Program-made: the position numbers and the translations under genes
The notes under the pieces: model-generated
What the model saw: only the letters and a program-made list of their open reading frames with translations
What the model was told of the DNA's origin: nothing
The model's database searches: none
Part shown: piece after piece, positions 5,609 through 6,433 of the stretch
Layout: every line of letters starts with the position of its first letter
Position numbering within the stretch: position 1 is the stretch's first letter
DNA from: an uncultured Shinella sp.
GTDB taxonomy: Bacteria > Pseudomonadota > Alphaproteobacteria > Rhizobiales > Rhizobiaceae
Reading direction: 5' to 3'
NCBI GenBank assembly: GCA_946481465.1
Contig: CAMLOC010000225.1
Span: 1-6,433, forward strand
DNA length: 6,433 nt

Positions 5609-6433
5609 ATGAAAGCAATCATTGTCACGGACCAAAGCGCCGGAACGGCCGGAATGAAGCTGGCGGAGCGGCCCGAGCCGCAGGCCGCGATCAACGATGT
5701 CGTGGTGCGGGTTCACGCGGCCGGCTTCGTCAACACCGAACTGGAGTGGCCTTCGACCTGGGCGGATCGTCGCGATCAGGACAGGACACCATCGATCGTA
5801 GGGCACGAACTGGCCGGTGTCGTCACGGCGGTGGGCTACGGCACCACCGGGCTGTCGATCGGTCAGCGGGTATTCGGCCTGGCGGATTGGTACCGCGACG
5901 GCACGCTCGCCGAATATGTCGCCATGGAGGCTCGCAACCTTGCGCCGCTTCCCGGCGATGTCGATTTCACGGTGGGCGCAAGCCTGCCGATCTCCGGCCT
6001 GACGGCATGGCAGGGCCTGTTCCAGCACGGCCGCCTCCAGGCGGGGCAGACTGTGCTCGCCCACGGCGCGGCTGGCGCGGTCGGCTCGATGGTGACGCAG
6101 CTTGCGCGGGAAGCGGGGGCTTATGTCATCGGCACCGGCCGCGCCGCCGACCGTCAGAAGGCGCTGGACTTCGGTGCGAATGAATTCCTCGATCTTGGGA
6201 ACGACAAGCTGGACGATGTCAGCGGCGTCGATCTGGTGTTCGACGTCATCGGCGGCGACATCCAGAAGCGGTCGGCGGCGCTGATCCGTTCAGGTGGTAC
6301 GCTTGTCACCGTTGTCGGACCGACCGACGTGAGGCCCGCGGATGGATTGGCAGTCGATTTCGTTGTCGAGGCCGATCGCGCCCAGCTCAGCGAGATCGTT
6401 CAGCGGGTCCGGGACGGGCGCCTTCGCCCGAAC
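5609..6433 (+). CDS. Zinc-independent quinone oxidoreductase-type MDR enzyme (partial, runs off the right edge)
   Basis: The frame is open from ATG 5609 for 275 codons to the last base, with no stop. It is a medium-chain dehydrogenase/reductase of the NADP-dependent quinone oxidoreductase group. The GroES-like N-terminal domain holds IVGHELAGVVTAVG (63-76). The Rossmann domain has the nucleotide-binding stretch AHGAAGAVGSMVTQLA (151-166). The tail FVVEADRAQL...DGRLRPN is typical of the ADH_zinc_N_2 ending, so perhaps 30 residues are missing. There is no cysteine anywhere in the visible part, so the zinc ligands of true alcohol dehydrogenases are absent, as in quinone reductases/zeta-crystallins. 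It should use NADPH to reduce quinones or activated double bonds. GAGGAGA (5594-5600) lies eight bases before the start. The gap from the DUF3788 gene is 74 bases, the longest inside the run; no terminator interrupts it. Confidence 0.88.
   Translation, partial: MKAIIVTDQSAGTAGMKLAERPEPQAAINDVVVRVHAAGFVNTELEWPSTWADRRDQDRTPSIVGHELAGVVTAVGYGTTGLSIGQRVFGLADWYRDGTLAEYVAMEARNLAPLPGDVDFTVGASLPISGLTAWQGLFQHGRLQAGQTVLAHGAAGAVGSMVTQLAREAGAYVIGTGRAADRQKALDFGANEFLDLGNDKLDDVSGVDLVFDVIGGDIQKRSAALIRSGGTLVTVVGPTDVRPADGLAVDFVVEADRAQLSEIVQRVRDGRLRPN

Noticed and set aside
1..6433. CRISPR array, insertion sequence, phage or toxin-antitoxin genes
   Set aside because: No regularly spaced repeats, transposase, integrase or paired small genes were seen on either strand.

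Overview
The window reads as a chromosomal segment of an alphaproteobacterium, probably of the Rhizobiales (Rhizobium, Agrobacterium, Shinella or Ensifer type). The reasons are high G+C with strong third-position G/C bias, the style of the chemoreceptor tail and the orphan HAMP histidine kinase, and a genomic tRNA-Arg(ACG) that encodes its own CCA. The genus is inference. All credible genes lie on the + strand.

Left part (1-2167) looks like ordinary chromosome. It holds the C-terminal end of a methyl-accepting chemotaxis protein closed by a clear rho-independent terminator. A membrane-bound sensor histidine kinase follows, with its own sigma70-like promoter and no adjacent response regulator. 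Next is a tRNA-Arg(ACG) with a plausible promoter.

Middle part (2168-2677) is about 510 bases with no intact gene. It contains a recognisable remnant of the C-terminal half of a glutaredoxin-dependent arsenate reductase (ArsC), with an in-frame stop just upstream and no N-terminal catalytic region. A tRNA 3' end followed by a broken accessory gene and then an accessory operon suggests an integration or turnover site. No integrase or att duplication is visible.

Right part (2678-6433) is a regulator plus what looks like a redox/electrophile-detoxification operon. The regulator is an AraC-family protein with an N-terminal cupin, resembling E. coli RclR. Both RclR redox-sensing cysteines appear to be matched (Cys24 and Cys117 here). 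Downstream of it are two ATTGATC direct repeats exactly 21 bp apart, just upstream of a weak -35 and a good -10. This is the geometry expected for an AraC-family activator. The promoter would drive four closely spaced genes: an FMN nitroreductase-family protein, an AhpD-like peroxidase-related protein (CxxCxxxH), a DUF3788 protein of unknown function, and a zinc-free quinone oxidoreductase-type MDR enzyme that runs off the right edge.

The working model is that the cysteine regulator senses an oxidant or electrophile (reactive chlorine species, quinones or nitroaromatics are candidates) and switches on flavin- and NADPH-dependent reduction plus thiol peroxidase chemistry. The individual families are well supported by sequence. 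The inducer, the regulon and the role of the DUF3788 protein are inference.
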